Origin: Diogma glabrata
Lineage: Eukaryota; Arthropoda; Insecta; Diptera; Cylindrotomidae
Direction of reading: 5' to 3'
Length of the DNA: 64,000 bases
NCBI GenBank assembly: GCA_963693315.1
Contig: OY856186.1
Span: 458,106,192 to 458,170,191, forward strand
Positions 44,351-57,413 of this stretch are shown here, one piece after another. Position 1 is the stretch's first letter. The number at the start of each line of letters is the position of its first letter. The position numbers were made by a program, and so were the translations under genes. The notes under the pieces were generated by a model. That model saw only the letters and a list, made by a program, of their open reading frames with translations, did no database searches and was not told where the DNA came from.

Positions 44351-47300
44351 GTAGACTGTAGAGGGTTTGCTTTATTAAACACTGGAAGGTTTAGATTTTA
44401 TTTTAACTGTTCCTGGGGCGTACTAACTATGGTTAAATTATGAAGGTAATAATATTTCAAACAAATGCCAAACCGAACTCAAATTTAAACGTTCACCATG
44501 AAATATGGGTGATAGTGATGCTCTTCACTGCAAGCTTATTTTGTTCTATATGAATGTTCTTGTAAGATTAACATAAAAATCAGTTACCATATTTTCAACC
44601 AAGCAACTGTATTATACAGTCTCCATATTTTGTGGAATGCTTCCAATGATCAATTAGATAATTCAATATATTTACTGATAAAACTCTTCAAAACATTTCC
44701 ATAATATTGAACTTTATATTCTCACAACACCCTGAACAACCGCAACAACAAAAATTAATTTAAAGATATTGGACTTGATATCGCAGGAAATACTGAAATA
44801 TTCATTTACAACTTCTGTTAAAATAATGTATTTTTTCTTATTCGATGAGCTCACGCGACTTAATTATTTGTGAATAATTTTTTTGAAATTATTTATTCAA
44901 CACATAAAAAAATAAAAATAAAGATTAGTATTGGAATATTTAAAATTTTTAAAACTTTGAAAGTGTTTGATAATGTTGAGTTTAATAATCAAAACGATGA
45001 TACAAGTATATCATCAACTCAATAAAACCCATGGTTAATACTATACAAGTTCCAATTTAAAAACATGTTTACTCGACCGTACATTTTTGTTCAACAAAAC
45101 TTTCAATTCCATTGTTTATATTAACTCAAAATCAACCTGATTCCGTTATTGAATCAAACAAAACAATTCATTTAATATTGTGGTAATGATGGCTCCGTCT
45201 ATCCATTGTAATTTAATCATAAAAACCAACAAAACTGCTATAAATCAAAATTCACTTAAAACAACACGGTGTAAATGCTGTCATTTAAATGTATACTATA
45301 ATTATTTAGTATGTAAGTAAGAAATAATAACGTATAAGTTATAACCATAATTATGTTTGAAAGAAAGATGAATTTATTATATTAGTAATTATGGATATAG
45401 TTTTGTGTAAATAGGAAAAGTGAATAAAGGAATAATATTATTTTATTTATAACTCTATGCCGGTAATAATTACTATAATTGTTAATAATTTATTAAAGGA
45501 AGTGTAATTTAAAATACTATTTCGAGAAAAATTAAAATAATAATAACAGTAAGAAAATGTCAACAGCAAATTTTGGATATATGTATATTATAGCTTAATT
45601 TTTATTTTTTTGATAGTTTTAGTTTAATATCAAATTATATTCATCGAACCAAAAGAATTTTCTTAAAACGGTAGGCCAGCACAAATTTTAAAGCATCCAC
45701 TATAATCGTAAACATTATCAACTTACAATATTAGGTAATTTTATTTGTTGACATTTTAACTTAACTTTACTTTAATAGTTTTATAAAAATTACTTAAATT
45801 TCGTTATACATCGAGATGGGAAAGCAAAGATGCAAAAAAGTAATAAAATAATGCAATAAAGAATATCAACAAAAAATAATTTTAAATACTAATAATTTTA
45901 TTTGTTATATTAATTTAATTTTATATTCGAATGAGAAAATAAAGCAATCATTAATTTCCATTAATATGACAAAAACGTGTGCCTACTGTCTTAAACTTTA
46001 TACTTTACGCGAGTTTACAAGAAAATAATACTTAAATAAAGAAAAAAAATTATAAATAATAAAATATTTTATTTTTCGTTTAGTAATAAAAGTCTAGACC
46101 TTTTCATGGATATATGACAAATTAAATACAGAATTTAAGATTTTGGAAAAATGTAAAACAAATAACATCAATCAGGGGGAGGGGTGGGGGTCTTTATGAA
46201 ATATAAAGGATTTTGTTAGCTTTTAGTAGTTTGGTTTGAGAGTAAATATTTATAATTGTTATTTTAGAATATTTGTTTGCTTCTTAAGTTGAATCATATA
46301 TTTTAAAATATACACTCCAATGAATTATCAAAAGCTTTTAATAAAAATTGTAACAATATGCCAAACAATAAAACTATACAAATATTAAATTAACAATAAC
46401 TAAATAGCATTATTTAATTAAAATATAACTTTTTGTTGAAAAAAAAAAATCAAACAAAGCCAAAATATATCATCAACTTTTATACTATTTTCTAGAAATA
46501 TCCGAAACCAAAAACTGTCAAAAATCAGCATTCTGTGACAGATTATAATTAACATATCCCGTTTTTATTATTTATATTTATTGCAATATAAATAAAAAAT
46601 TTCTTCAATAAGTATTTGAAAATTTAAAAAATACCAGTCCTTGTATTCGGTTTCGATAAAATCGAAACACTGCAATCAAATATTCATAAATATCAAGATC
46701 AAATCAATAATAATCAGTTGTTGAATGTCATTTTGATCATCTTTTAAAATTAATATATATGTACGAATAAAACAACAACTTCATTTTAAAATGCAACAAA
46801 AATAAATTAATTTTATTACATAATTTTAGGGTTAACGATTAATATTGTAAATTATACGATCGCGTTGTTTTTTTAGTCACTTTAAAAATTTAATTATGCA
46901 ATTTTGACTTAAGGGGTTAAATTTAATAATAATAATAAAAACTATATAACTACACTTTTAAGTTGAAACGAAGAAAAAACGACCCAGTTATTATTATTAT
47001 TTTTTTACGGTTTTAAATAAATAAATTTCTTAGAATCAAAGTTATACTGGAAAGATAAACAAAAGATGAAATTGATCACGTCCTTGACCCATCTATAAGT
47101 TCGAAATAGTAAATAATATTATGATGAAAATAATTGTAGTTATTTAAGATTTGATTCATGCAAGCTTATTTTTAAATTTGAAATAATTTTTAAGACTTAA
47201 GTGAAATTACTATAGACATATTTACAAGACAGCAAAGTTTCGGTTGGCACAAAATCACCGATTTTTTTCTTTCAATGCAGAAATGTAACTTGCTTAAAGA

Positions 47301-48086
47301 GGAAAATTGTTTCAACCAAAAACGTTTTGTATTAGACTTTTGATGCAAAGCAAAATGTTACAAAAGCAAAGCAAAATGTTAAGCACATGTAAGTCATTCT
47401 TAAATAAACAAAATACTCAGTACTAGGACAATTTGATTTAAAGACTGATTTTCTATGCGTTAAAGAGCTACTGAATGTTGAGATGATCTTGGTTGATTTT
47501 GCCATGCATAACATTTGTTTTGAGAATATCACTGTGATTGCTGACAAGGCCAAAGTACCACCGATGCACTTATTTTAATAAGAATGCTTTTAAAATAATG
47601 TCGAGAGTTCAAGCACGCGTACAGATATTTCAAACGGCTAGACTTCCTACGCTGCTCTGGTATCAATGGGAATAACTAACTGGTCGCTATGCGACCTCGT
47701 TTAAGATAAAATAATTGATTCAATATTGATTGATTCAATATTGATTGATTCAATATTTTATGGTTACGAAGTAAGATGCACAAAAGAACATTGTTCTGGA
47801 AAATACCCTTTAGAGAAAATAGTTTTACTAAAAGAATATAAAACACCTGAATAAACATAAAACTAACAAAAACAAAACAACACCCAACAGGAAATTGTTA
47901 TTTATCATGTAAGAAAATAAACGAAGTCTATTAGAGAATAGGTAAATAAACAAATTAGAAAGAATTGATTTCAATAGAACGCGCAAATATATGTGCATAT
48001 TTGATGAACGTGTTATTATGTTTTTGTTGATAAAAGTCGCTTGATGTTCTGGAAGTTTCTATAGATATCGATACTATTTGATCAAG
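44351..48086. other. AT-rich stretch, no gene seen
   Basis: About 3.7 kb with no credible ORF. Small items: 'gcaaagcaaaatgtta' is duplicated (47,346-47,382); 'ttgattcaatattga' is repeated in tandem three times (47,712-47,757); 'ggtcgctatgcgacc' is a small hairpin near 47,682. The last few hundred bases probably belong to the LTR of the older Gypsy element G2. Confidence 0.5.
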
Positions 48087-48119
48087 TATATATAAGAGGT
48101 TGTGTTAGAAATATTCAGT
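48087..48119 (+). promoter_or_regulatory. Core promoter of older Gypsy element G2
   Basis: GTATATATAAGAGG (48086-48099), with an Inr-like ATTCAGTA 25-30 nt downstream (48112-48119), is a textbook arthropod TATA plus TCAGT arrangement. It lies about 190 bp upstream of the gag start at 48301, as expected for a 5' LTR. Confidence 0.55.
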
Positions 48120-48300
48120 AAGTATTAAATTGAAAGTCATATAAACAGTTTTGAATTATAGCAGTGCTAAAATTGAGTTCTAAGTTAGCGGACGGTACAG
48201 ACCACAATACAGACGTTGTTGTCTAAGTGGTGTCTATATTTCACATTTTTGCTACTTTTATCTTCTATTACGATAGATTATTTATAATTAATTGGACAAA

Positions 48301-48410
48301 TGGACCAGAATTGGGAACACATCGATGAGAAGCTGCTACAAATAACAGCGAGTCTACGTGTTGAAGTTGAGAAAATTATGAATGAGAAAGTCGAAAAAAA
48401 ACTTTTTCAA
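48301..48410 (+). pseudogene. G2 gag N-terminus
   Basis: ATG at 48301 starts MDQNWEHIDEKLLQITASL, followed by a charged, coiled-coil-like stretch (RVEVEKIMNEKVEKKLFQ). The frame is then taken over by the inverted-repeat insertion (to a stop near 48,466). The position after a promoter and before the gag core at 49385 suggests it is the true start of that gag, but the link is by context only. Confidence 0.5.
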
Positions 48411-49290
48411 ATAAAAATAGAACCGACTTCAGAAAAAACAAAAGAGGCACAAAAAAGTGAAAAATAACTCAATTGTGGCTTTTAGAGACAAAAATACGTA
48501 ACATTTTGATTAATTTAATTTAATTATACCTTACTATAGACAAAAAAATTACGCTATTAAAAAAAGTTACTATATATTAAAATAGTTACTTTTTATTATA
48601 AATATTATAGTTATTATAGTTGTTATAATAGTTATTATATTTAAAAAGTAGGTATAATTAAATAAGATAAGCTTTTAAGGTATTATTAGATTAATCAAAA
48701 TGTTACGTATTTTTGTCTCTAAAAGCCACAATTGAGTTATTTTTCACTTTTTTGTGCCTCTTTTGTTTCTTCTAAAGTCGGTTCTATTTTTTTTGAAAAA
48801 GTTTTTTTATTTTTTTATTTTTAGTGAAGTCATAAAGCAAATGTCGGCTAGAAAGCGTTTTTAAAGTAATAACTTCAAATGTAGGAAAAACTTTCATCAG
48901 TGACAATCTATTATTTATGGTTATATGATTTTTTGCACAAACGGCATACACATTTCCCGTCATAGAAAATTATTTACGATAACCTCGACAAGTATGGCAA
49001 TATAATACTGCCCATGAGTGCCCACAACACCCAAACATAATAATATGTTTTGACGAAATCAACGAAAATGCATAAAAAATATGGTTTTTTCCAATTTTCT
49101 GAATATCGGTATTGTTCACATCATAAAAAAAATTATGGGACCCTCTCGGAATAAACCCAAATAGAACACAATTTAAATCATCCAAATCGAAGGAGCCGTT
49201 TTTGAGAAATCGGTGTACATACATAAAAAAAACCTACAATGAAACACAGAACCTCCTTCTTTTTGGAAGTCGGTTAAAAGTACAATCAAA
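48400..49290. mobile_element. Inverted-repeat (foldback) insertion in G2 gag
   Basis: 'aaccgacttcagaaaaaaca' through 'acgtaacattttgattaatt' (about 48,420-48,515) recurs as its complement at about 48,692-48,788. A weaker extension around 'ttaattataccttac' / 'gtaggtataattaaa' gives arms of about 100-130 bp around an AT-rich centre. The right arm continues into ~450 bp of another dispersed repeat that ends with 'ccttctttttggaagtcggt' near 49,255-49,275, a phrase common in insect repeats. Confidence 0.65.
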
Positions 49291-49339
49291 AACGGACGAC
49301 TTTAAAGTAGAAGTAAAAAGAAGGTTTCTAAATGTTGAA

Positions 49340-49851
49340 ATTGTTGTCAAAACATCACACCCAGTTCAACAGATACAAGGCATGAAGCTAAAATCTCCAC
49401 CATACAACGGAACATCCTGGTTTAGGATTTTGAAAATCAAATGTGAAACAGTTGTTGATCAAAATAGCTGATACGCATCGTGTTGCAACTTTTATAGTGG
49501 CGCTGAAGTGTGAAGTAGTAGAAACAATCCAAGCAACAAGTAGAACAAGATCGACGAAACTATAATGAAATAATGAATGCTTTAGATCGCAGGTATGGTA
49601 GTGACCACAAGCCGGAGATATTATACAGAATTGAGTTAAAGGGTCGCTACCAACGAGTATGAGAAAGTCTTCAAGAGTATGGCATATATTACACATGGAA
49701 ATACAGCTCCAGATTACATGGAAGGAGTCTAAATAGATGCCTTCACCGACGGAATTAGAGATCCAGAGTTGTATTGACAATGACACGTGAGGTGACACAA
49801 AACATCTGTTAGTCATCGGTGTAAGCCAACAAATGGGCCGAAAAGAACAAC
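49340..49851 (+). pseudogene. G2 gag core, decayed
   Basis: Translation with frame changes gives MKLKSPPYNGTSWFRILKIK, then LDRRYGSDHKPE, ELKGRYQRV(stop)ESLQEY and DAFTDGIRDPEL. These fit the Gypsy gag core pattern (PpydG...W....fe, l..rYG..h.......l..r.Q...EsLqe, dAF..GirD.e). Several stops and frameshifts make it dead. It is interrupted at 49,856 by the solo LTR and resumes at 53,663. Confidence 0.7.
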
Positions 49852-49855
49852 AACT

Positions 49856-52800
49856 TGTAATGAAGCGCTGCTTCGTGGGAAATCAACAAAGTGGCATAGC
49901 AGGTCGCGTACCTGGATGAGATCTATTTAGCCCCATGCTAGCTTCAGCCATGGGATCGAGAGATGTTTCCTGCTACTTCAGCACAAATAATTATAATGTA
50001 CGTGAAATACATGATATATATGGAAATGAGAAAAAGGCAAGTGAAAGAATGAGACTCTGGCGACCCCCTAGGCGAAAGAACCGCGATCAACCCGTCCAAC
50101 CCCACATTTATTCACTTACTCTCACACTCTCACACCTCATACACTCTCGCACCCTCCCACCCACACACACACACGCCCTCTCACACACATGCACACTATC
50201 ACCCATATCTACATCCATGCCCACATTCATACACACTTGAAACAATCCAATATCAACGAAATTTATATTAGTTATTTTTGACGGTTTATAAATCATATAT
50301 AAATTCCATAAAATTTTCACCTTTTTTTTTTATTTTCGTTATTAATTGTTATTTTATGCTTATTTACGTCATCGTTATTTAGAAAAAATAACATTTTATT
50401 AGTATATTTCAGAGATAAATTGATTGTTTTAACTACAATATCAGTTTGTTTGTTGCTTGTTTGTATTGTTTTAACTACAATATCAATACGTGAAGATACG
50501 TTGATGATGTAAATTGTTCACAACATATATTCCACCATCGTTCACTTCATTTTCTTTCTTTACTACACTATTACCTTCAATTTTATTATTTAAATCAATA
50601 TCAGATAACAATAAATGTATATCATAATCTTCCTTATAATTTAATTTTGTTAAAATTTTTTTTAATTTATTTTTAGCATAGGTTGGTACTTTAATTTTAT
50701 GACAAAAAAAAATATTCTACGTTATTTTTTTTAATTATATGATTCATTATAATTATTATTATTATAAAAATAAATGTATAATGATTCAGTCAACTGAATC
50801 AGTTTCATTGAATATAATTTATAATTTTTGTTAATGTAATTAATGTGTTATTATTTACAATAAATATATTTTGAATATCTTTAAATTGATTATTCCATAA
50901 ACTTATTAATAATGTAACTGAATTGAAAATTATTATAAAATTATCGGTAAAAGCTAGAACGAATGTGTCGTTATAAGAAAACAATTTTGAAAATTGCATT
51001 GCTTTTATATGAAAATTATTTGTCGGATGATTTTCTTAAACGATTTAAATTGGTTGTGTTATTGCAACTACTACTATCGCTACAATTATTTGCTATATTA
51101 TTAATAGTTGTTGTAGAAGATGATGAAGTTTCAGTCTTATTTAAATTTATTTCATCTAACACTATTTTGGTTGGTCTTAGATTTAATAGAATATTGTTTA
51201 ATTGATGAGTTTGTAATACATTACCATCTAAATCAACTTCCCATAATCTCATTCCAGGGCGAGCGCACGAAGTTTGTTTCCAGTCTGTTTAAATTTATCT
51301 GTATCACAAGGGACGCATTTTGTATTTGTAGAAACTAACAGTAATTTATCAAATCCATTAATTTGAAAAAGGGGATTTTCTAATATAAGTATTGAGTGTG
51401 TTGCAGTATGTAAAATGGTACGCCCCAATAAATATGATACAATCAACGTCACGTTGCCCTTTTTATCAAACAAAATAAATTCTTATCATCATCCCTCCAA
51501 TAAAACATGTTACAGTTGTATCATCATTTTGCGTTGTGGTCCTAATGAGGTCAACACATCAATCGTAACCACACATATAACCCCTTTTATGATTGAAATT
51601 GATATACATTTTTCATGGCTTGATATTGCAATTTGATTTATAGGACCATATTTGTTTGGCATTATTTAAAAATTTACAAGGATCGCGTTCGAATGAAGCA
51701 CCAAATACGATGTATTTTTGGAAATACATCACAACTTTCTTCGTTGGGTTTGTTTTAGAGGTGAAGTAATTATGTCAGATAAATCTTTTAAATTCCATAA
51801 TAGAAAACTTTCACACATTTTTGTTTTTATAAAAATCTATGAATAAATTAATGCAATTGAAGGGAAGAAAGTAGAAAAATTTAGTTATCTTATAACTTTG
51901 ACATTTTAATATCGACTGTTATAATACCGCTTTGACCTTCGTCTACCTTGTAATATAAATGAAGTATAATCAAGTATAATTAATTGTGTCACGAACATGC
52001 ATCATATGAACCATCATTCACACTCACACTCAGATACACACGTATCCACACCCATTCATACCTCTAATTTTAAAATCGAAATAAAATAACACTCACCCCA
52101 TGGTTTGACCAGACCTCACTCCTGACTCCTTCAAAATTTAGCCAATCATTATCACTTAGGCTAGCGTTGGTTTGACAACAATTTCCATCTGTACTGCAGC
52201 TCCAGTGATTGTCAATGATCGGATACCGGATCGATAAATTAAATGCCCGTGCCGATGACTATAGCTGATATATAAAATTGCAGATATTGATGTATAAAAT
52301 TACAGATATAAGTGTTTGCTGTGCTTGATCAATATCTCGTTAGCGTCACCGCCGGAAAGACAAAACACCGCCATATGCAACACAAAGAAATCGACACACG
52401 CACCCTTTTCTTTGTTATAGGATGGTTCGAGAAGTAAATGTGCCGAAAGAGATTTCCGGAATAAAAAGCGCAGATTACCTAACAAATTTAAATTTTAATT
52501 CCAATAAATACAGTTGTGTAAACCAGAGTTCAATAATTAGTTTCTTAAGTATCTTTAAATTTTAATTAATATTACCCTGCATCTACTATAACGATGATAA
52601 ATTTTAAAATAATGCAACAAAAGAAATTTCTCTATCTCAAAAAAACTAGTTTTAGTTCTAACATGCCTTTTGTCCAAAATTTGATTTTAGTGGTTTATTT
52701 TACTTCTTTTGGTTGTAAACTTAATATTAAATCACAGGTCTTTTCACGAATCTTTTCACAAAGAAAATTGATATCACACCAAAAAAGAATGAATTAAGTA

Positions 52801-53658
52801 ATTACAAACATATTCGTAATTCTTATAGATTATTTTTGTTTTCTTTTGTTCGGTTAGATGCAGTACTTACAGTTATGAAAAAGTTTTTTTTTGGCTAATT
52901 ATCATAAATTTTAGCTAAGGACAACAACACTTATATCACAAACATATAATATATTTTTTTTTTCTTACAATTTCGGGTTCTTTTATTTTTCTATCATTGA
53001 TTTACTTATTAAATAACAATTAAACTATTTGCATTTCATAAAAACCCACATTTCATAACTTTTTCTTACAACACAAAAAAAACACCAAACATATGTTCTT
53101 GACGGCTGACGAACAACCAACAAAAAAATTCCAGTAGAATTAATAGACTGAGAGCAAAATAAGAGACTGAAGCTATCTATCGCGTTCTATTTATAGTCAG
53201 CTAACGCCGTTTGTTTTTTTATTCAACAGTAATTAATCGATAAGGTACTTTCTTGGGAAATTTTATTTTGTTTTATCGTTAGTTATTGTACCCAATAAAG
53301 AGTATGGACTGCTAGTTCGTAATAGAAATTGGAAAAGATTTTAAAATAACACATTGTTTACGAAACGATTGTACGAATCACACATGTAAACAGCTCGATT
53401 ATGGATTAATGATAGTACTCCACCGTTTTCTGACAATTTTATAGCGATTAATGATTACAAATTAAATACAGGAAATCACACTGCAAAATATTACACAACC
53501 GTTTTAGGACAATCTTTGTTTTACGACAATTATTGTAGATGGCAATTACGGTCTGAATTTAAGGAAAAAAAATAATTATGAAGGTCTCAGCCAATGCAAA
53601 TTTGATGTATCAGGGAATTATCCAACTGCTTCGTCGAGCACCAGGCTACTTCGTTACA
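49856..53658 (-). mobile_element. Solo LTR of the G1 family (about 3.8 kb)
   Basis: Starts tgtaatgaagcgct, like the G1 LTRs, and ends ttaca. It is flanked by AACT on both sides (49852-49855 and 53659-53662). The first ~300 bp align with the G1 LTR ('atagcagg..gcgtacc', 'tagcttcagcc', 'ctgctacttcagcacaaat', 'gagactctggcgacccc', 'cgatcaac.cgtccaa'), as does 'actcaccccatg' near 52,091. The CA-rich stretch is present at 50,106-50,240. It is diverged and has no internal region, so it was left by LTR-LTR recombination of an older relative. It splits the G2 gag. Confidence 0.88.
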
Positions 53659-53662
53659 AACT

Positions 53663-54290
53663 GCAGCGAAGAAAGAAGTGGTATCAGATGTTAGGTATGA
53701 GATAAGGCGGATCATATTGCACAGGTGAGCTGGAGTAATAAACAGGAACAACAAAGATCGCTGGTTTCTATTCGCAAAAGTTTAATGGAAGAAGAAGATC
53801 AAACAGAGTTCAGAGATAGCAGGAGTAAACGCCGGTATTGGATATGTAATCTCACAGGGCTGCTGAGACAGAAAGCATGTCAGATCGTCTTCTCCTATTC
53901 AATGGAAGAAATGTAAAGTGGAACGATGAAATGTAAAGAAGTTACAGGCATCATGTAGGGCTGAAAACTGAGAAAGCTTACGGGTCAAGGGAGAACTAAA
54001 TGGCAAGAGTTGTTTTATCACGTTGGATCAGCTCACACAGTTGTTCGTAAAAATTTGATTATTGGAGATATACAACCAACGATGGGTCTGAAACTACAGA
54101 CAGAAACTGGAAGATGCACAGACGTACAAGGCATGACTATGTGCGAATTAAAAATAGAGGGAAACTGTTTTTAACATCAGAGGTTAGTGGCAGACATTAT
54201 GGATGAAGTCATCATCATATGAAAGGACTTCAAAAAGCCAAATGCATTCGTATTCGATTTTGGATGGAGTGTAGTAAATTTTAATAATGT
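53663..54290 (+). pseudogene. G2 gag end (zinc-knuckle-like) and protease remnant
   Basis: After the solo LTR the same element continues. RYWICNLTGLLRQKAC (near 53,830) looks like a CCHC knuckle with one Cys and the His lost. About 200 bp on come GSAHTVVRKNLIIGD, LKLQTETGRCTDVQG, LVADIMDEVII and FDFGWSVVNFNNV. This matches the retropepsin pattern of Gypsy elements after the catalytic D-T/S-G, which is itself lost (HVGSAH). Multiple stops and frameshifts are present, and no RT of this element follows. Confidence 0.65.
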
Positions 54291-54399
54291 CGCGGTGCCT
54301 CTACTGTTGAATAAAGCAGAATACGGGAATCTTGATGTATCATCAAAGTTTGTGAATCAAGTAATGATCAAATTTAATGAACATGTAAAGAGGAGAATG

Positions 54400-54845
54400 A
54401 GTAGGTGGAAAATTCAAGAAACAAAGAAACTGAAGAATAATATGGGTGAAATCATCGCATCGATCAAATTTTGGATCAATCCCCATATGTGTCAAGTGTC
54501 AACTAACACTAAACTCAAGTTATACAAGACATTGATTAGACCGTTAATATTAAGAGTCACAAATTTGGACCCCTACCACAACTGATAAATCACATTTAAT
54601 TAACTTTTAACCTAAAATTCTACGCTGTATTTTTGGCCCACTTTAGACAAACGATGAAAAGAATCCGATACACACAAGTTTGAAATCAATCATTTTCTTA
54701 AGGGTCTTGATACAATATATTGTATCCTCTCCAATATCATTGCTATGGTTTGAACATGTTTTATGGTCTGGTTCACAGTCTAAAATAATTAAAACCAAAT
54801 GTATGTTAGTACCACGGGGAGTTACCGATCACGCAGTAGAGCACA
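54400..54845 (+). pseudogene. LINE reverse-transcriptase C-terminal fragment
   Basis: Pieces of translation: IIASIKFWINPHMCQVSTNT, KLKLYKTLIRPLI, then in other frames ILRCIFGP and LLWFEHVLW. These resemble the region after RT in insect LINEs (...LS...K..LYK..irP.l.yg; ...iLR.IFGP; ...l.W.GHV.R). It is short and badly decayed, and follows the G2 protease remnant. Confidence 0.55.
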
Positions 54846-55383
54846 CCTACGATGGAACACGGGCGTAGTGAAGGATTCGAAGCTGATTAGCTTGGTAGCG
54901 CTCCTTTATGGAACATTAACACCACAAACAAAATTACTGTCTTCGGTAATATTTCTTTCTAGCAGTAAGCGCCATATGTATTAGAATATTGTCAATTTAG
55001 AATATTATCAATAATAGTCGATATGGTCACTGCATTCAAAAATCTTTGTAAGTCGTTGTCTCTTTTATGGCTGATTGGTTCATTTATGCCATTTATCTCT
55101 TGACTTGAAATACCAAAGAAAAAACGAATGTTTTTGGAATAGATATATGCGACTGTCAACTAAACTTTTCGTTCAACTCTGCATGTCTGGTGACGTTAAT
55201 CCAATCATACTTTTTAAATCGGAATCTAAGTTTATTCGACTTTGTTCGTTCGTTCCGTGAAACTGGGTTCTGTGTATTAAACAATTTTCAATTCAGTCTA
55301 TATAACGTCTGTGTTTTTTACTTATAAGTACAAACATTTTTAATGTTTTAGTGTTGTTGGTTTTTCGTTATATAATAATGTAT
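54846..55383. other. No gene seen
   Basis: AT-rich flanking DNA. I see no motif. Confidence 0.4.
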
Positions 55384-55480
55384 TTTTATTATAGCAACTA
55401 TGTACGTTTTCAATTTCACACAATTTATTGTGATTCATACACAAATGTATGAAATCAAAAAGGTAGTTGCTATAATAAAA
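55384..55480. repeat. 97-bp hairpin-forming inverted repeat
   Basis: Perfect 17-bp arms, TTTTATTATAGCAACTA (55384-55400) and its complement (55464-55480). The pairing continues imperfectly inwards (gttttcaatttcacac against gtatgaaatcaaaaagg). The whole could fold as one long hairpin with a small loop, like a miRNA precursor or a tiny MITE. There is no evidence of expression. Confidence 0.65.
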
Positions 55481-57273
55481 CAATATTATTTTTGCATTTG
55501 TTTCACCAAAAATTCAAAAGCACATGATAGCTTTAAAAACAATAAAATAATAGCATGATCAAATGAATTTTATTGTTGTTGCTTTTGTAATGAGTACACC
55601 ATTAAATTTTACCATAAATTTGTGAATACAAAGACATTTATATTGCAAACATTTAATGGTTTCAACTTTCAAACCAATTTATAAATTAAAATTTGTGTAC
55701 CCCATAAAATAATTTCAATTCTAAAATGTACAATTTTTATAAAAATATATTAACAGTTTTGATTTCATAACTTGACGTAAAACAAATCGGAACAATAAAC
55801 TTTTCTTGTAATTAAAGTGCACCAGCTAGCCTAAAAAAAATTTTATAAATTGCTCGCATGTTTTACGCAAGATTAACATCTTGACAGTTGATGATCTTTT
55901 TTCAACTTCTTATTGTTTTTTTTATTAACGACCAACATGAGGGTTCACAATATACATGCATTTTTTATTTAATAATTTATGTTACCGCGTATTTTTTTTT
56001 TTTTGGTTTCGTACAAAATGTAAAAATTCCAAAGAAATTGCAACAACTATTCCATAACTAAAATTAGAAATAACACAACAACAAAAATATTTTAATATGA
56101 CATTCGAAAAAGCATTGTTTCAAACACGTAAACTCAATTTTATATAATTTGTTTTGTTTTTGTTTTACTTTAGCACTTAAGAAAATCTAAAAGCAAGATG
56201 ACTAAAAGTTGTTTGATATTATCTTAGGAGTTATTATTATACGTATGTATTTTTCATTTAAAAAAATTTCATTCACAAATTTTAAATAATTTTAGAATAG
56301 ACATAAACGACGAACTAATTTTTGCTTGTGCTATAGGTAAAAGTGTACGATAGTTATTTTTTTTATCTACAAAAAAAAAGATAATATCAATACTAATACA
56401 TCGAAAAATCTTAAATCATGATCAAACTTTATAATTTCAAAGTAGGAAAAAAAAAACTGAAAATCAAAAACAATTAACAATTACAGATTGCAAAAAAATA
56501 ACATCTTACTTTTTTATCTTTAAGCAGCACAACAACAAATAAATTGTAATAAAAATTTCAAGCCAAACACGACATTTTGCGTTTTTGTTGCTTACAACAA
56601 AAAACATACAAAACGCGAATAATTTATAATTTTAATATTATTATTAATATTATTATTATTGTTGTTGTATTTTCATCACGCGAACTTTATTTTTATTAAA
56701 TTTTTGATATCAAAAACAAAAATCATGACCATTTTTTTTCTAAACAAAAATAAAGTTTTTTTTTACAAAAGTATCGGAATCACTTCAACCATACGATAAC
56801 TCCAACATTTTAATACCTCTTTGGTGATTTTTTGTTCCATCACATTTTCAATTAAGATTTCGATTTTAGTCAAAATTTTACAAATTTGACCCACACGGTC
56901 AAAAATTGTATGTTGAGCTTTTTTTTATGTTTAGGTTGGCACCTGAAACTTTTTAACAATCCCTTTTCCAAAGCAGGTTTAAAATTTCGCAGCTAAAACA
57001 CCTTTTCATGATTAATGATAAAAATGTTTCAGTAATGTTGCGCGTTATATTGGGTTCCGTCTACATATTTTTAAATTTTAAATATCAAAGACATTTTCCA
57101 ACTGACACCAATTACTATTTCCGTTTGCAGCTAATTAGGATACCCGAATAAAAAACAACAGACATAGAGAATTTTACTTTACATATCATCTTTACTTCTC
57201 TTCTATTTTCCGTTTTCTATATAAAATTCATTCAAATTAATGGAGACGAAAATTTTTTTAACAAAAAAAAGTC
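55481..57273. other. AT-rich, no gene seen
   Basis: No ORF or motif I can support in about 1.8 kb. Confidence 0.45.
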
Positions 57274-57413
57274 AAAAATAGTACATTATGATGCTAGGAC
57301 GTAAAGCTAAAGATTTTGGAAGGATGTGGGGTTTGCAAATCGAGGCGCTAGCCGAGATTTGCACCCACATTAAGTCCAAAATAGCTTACGTCCGTGCACC
57401 ATGTACTATTTTT
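57274..57413. repeat. 140-bp imperfect palindrome (foldback)
   Basis: AAAAATAGTACAT (57274-57286) pairs perfectly with 57401-57413. Inward, GGACGTAAAGCTA pairs with TAGCTTACGTCC, TTTTGGA with TCCAAAA, ATGTGGG with CCCACAT and TGCAAATC with GATTTGCA. The centre is GGCGCTAGCC. It is GC-richer than its surroundings. Just outside, 'ttttttattcgccg' (57,410) is mirrored by 'ggcgaataaaaacat' (57,768), and 'gtagctatgacaacaaa' occurs twice (57,552 and 57,684), so the hairpin may be part of a larger ~0.6-kb element. Confidence 0.75.

Noticed and set aside
50805..51636. Several 60-80-codon frames inside the solo LTR
   Set aside because: Low-complexity N/L/I/S-rich frames on both strands within non-coding LTR sequence.
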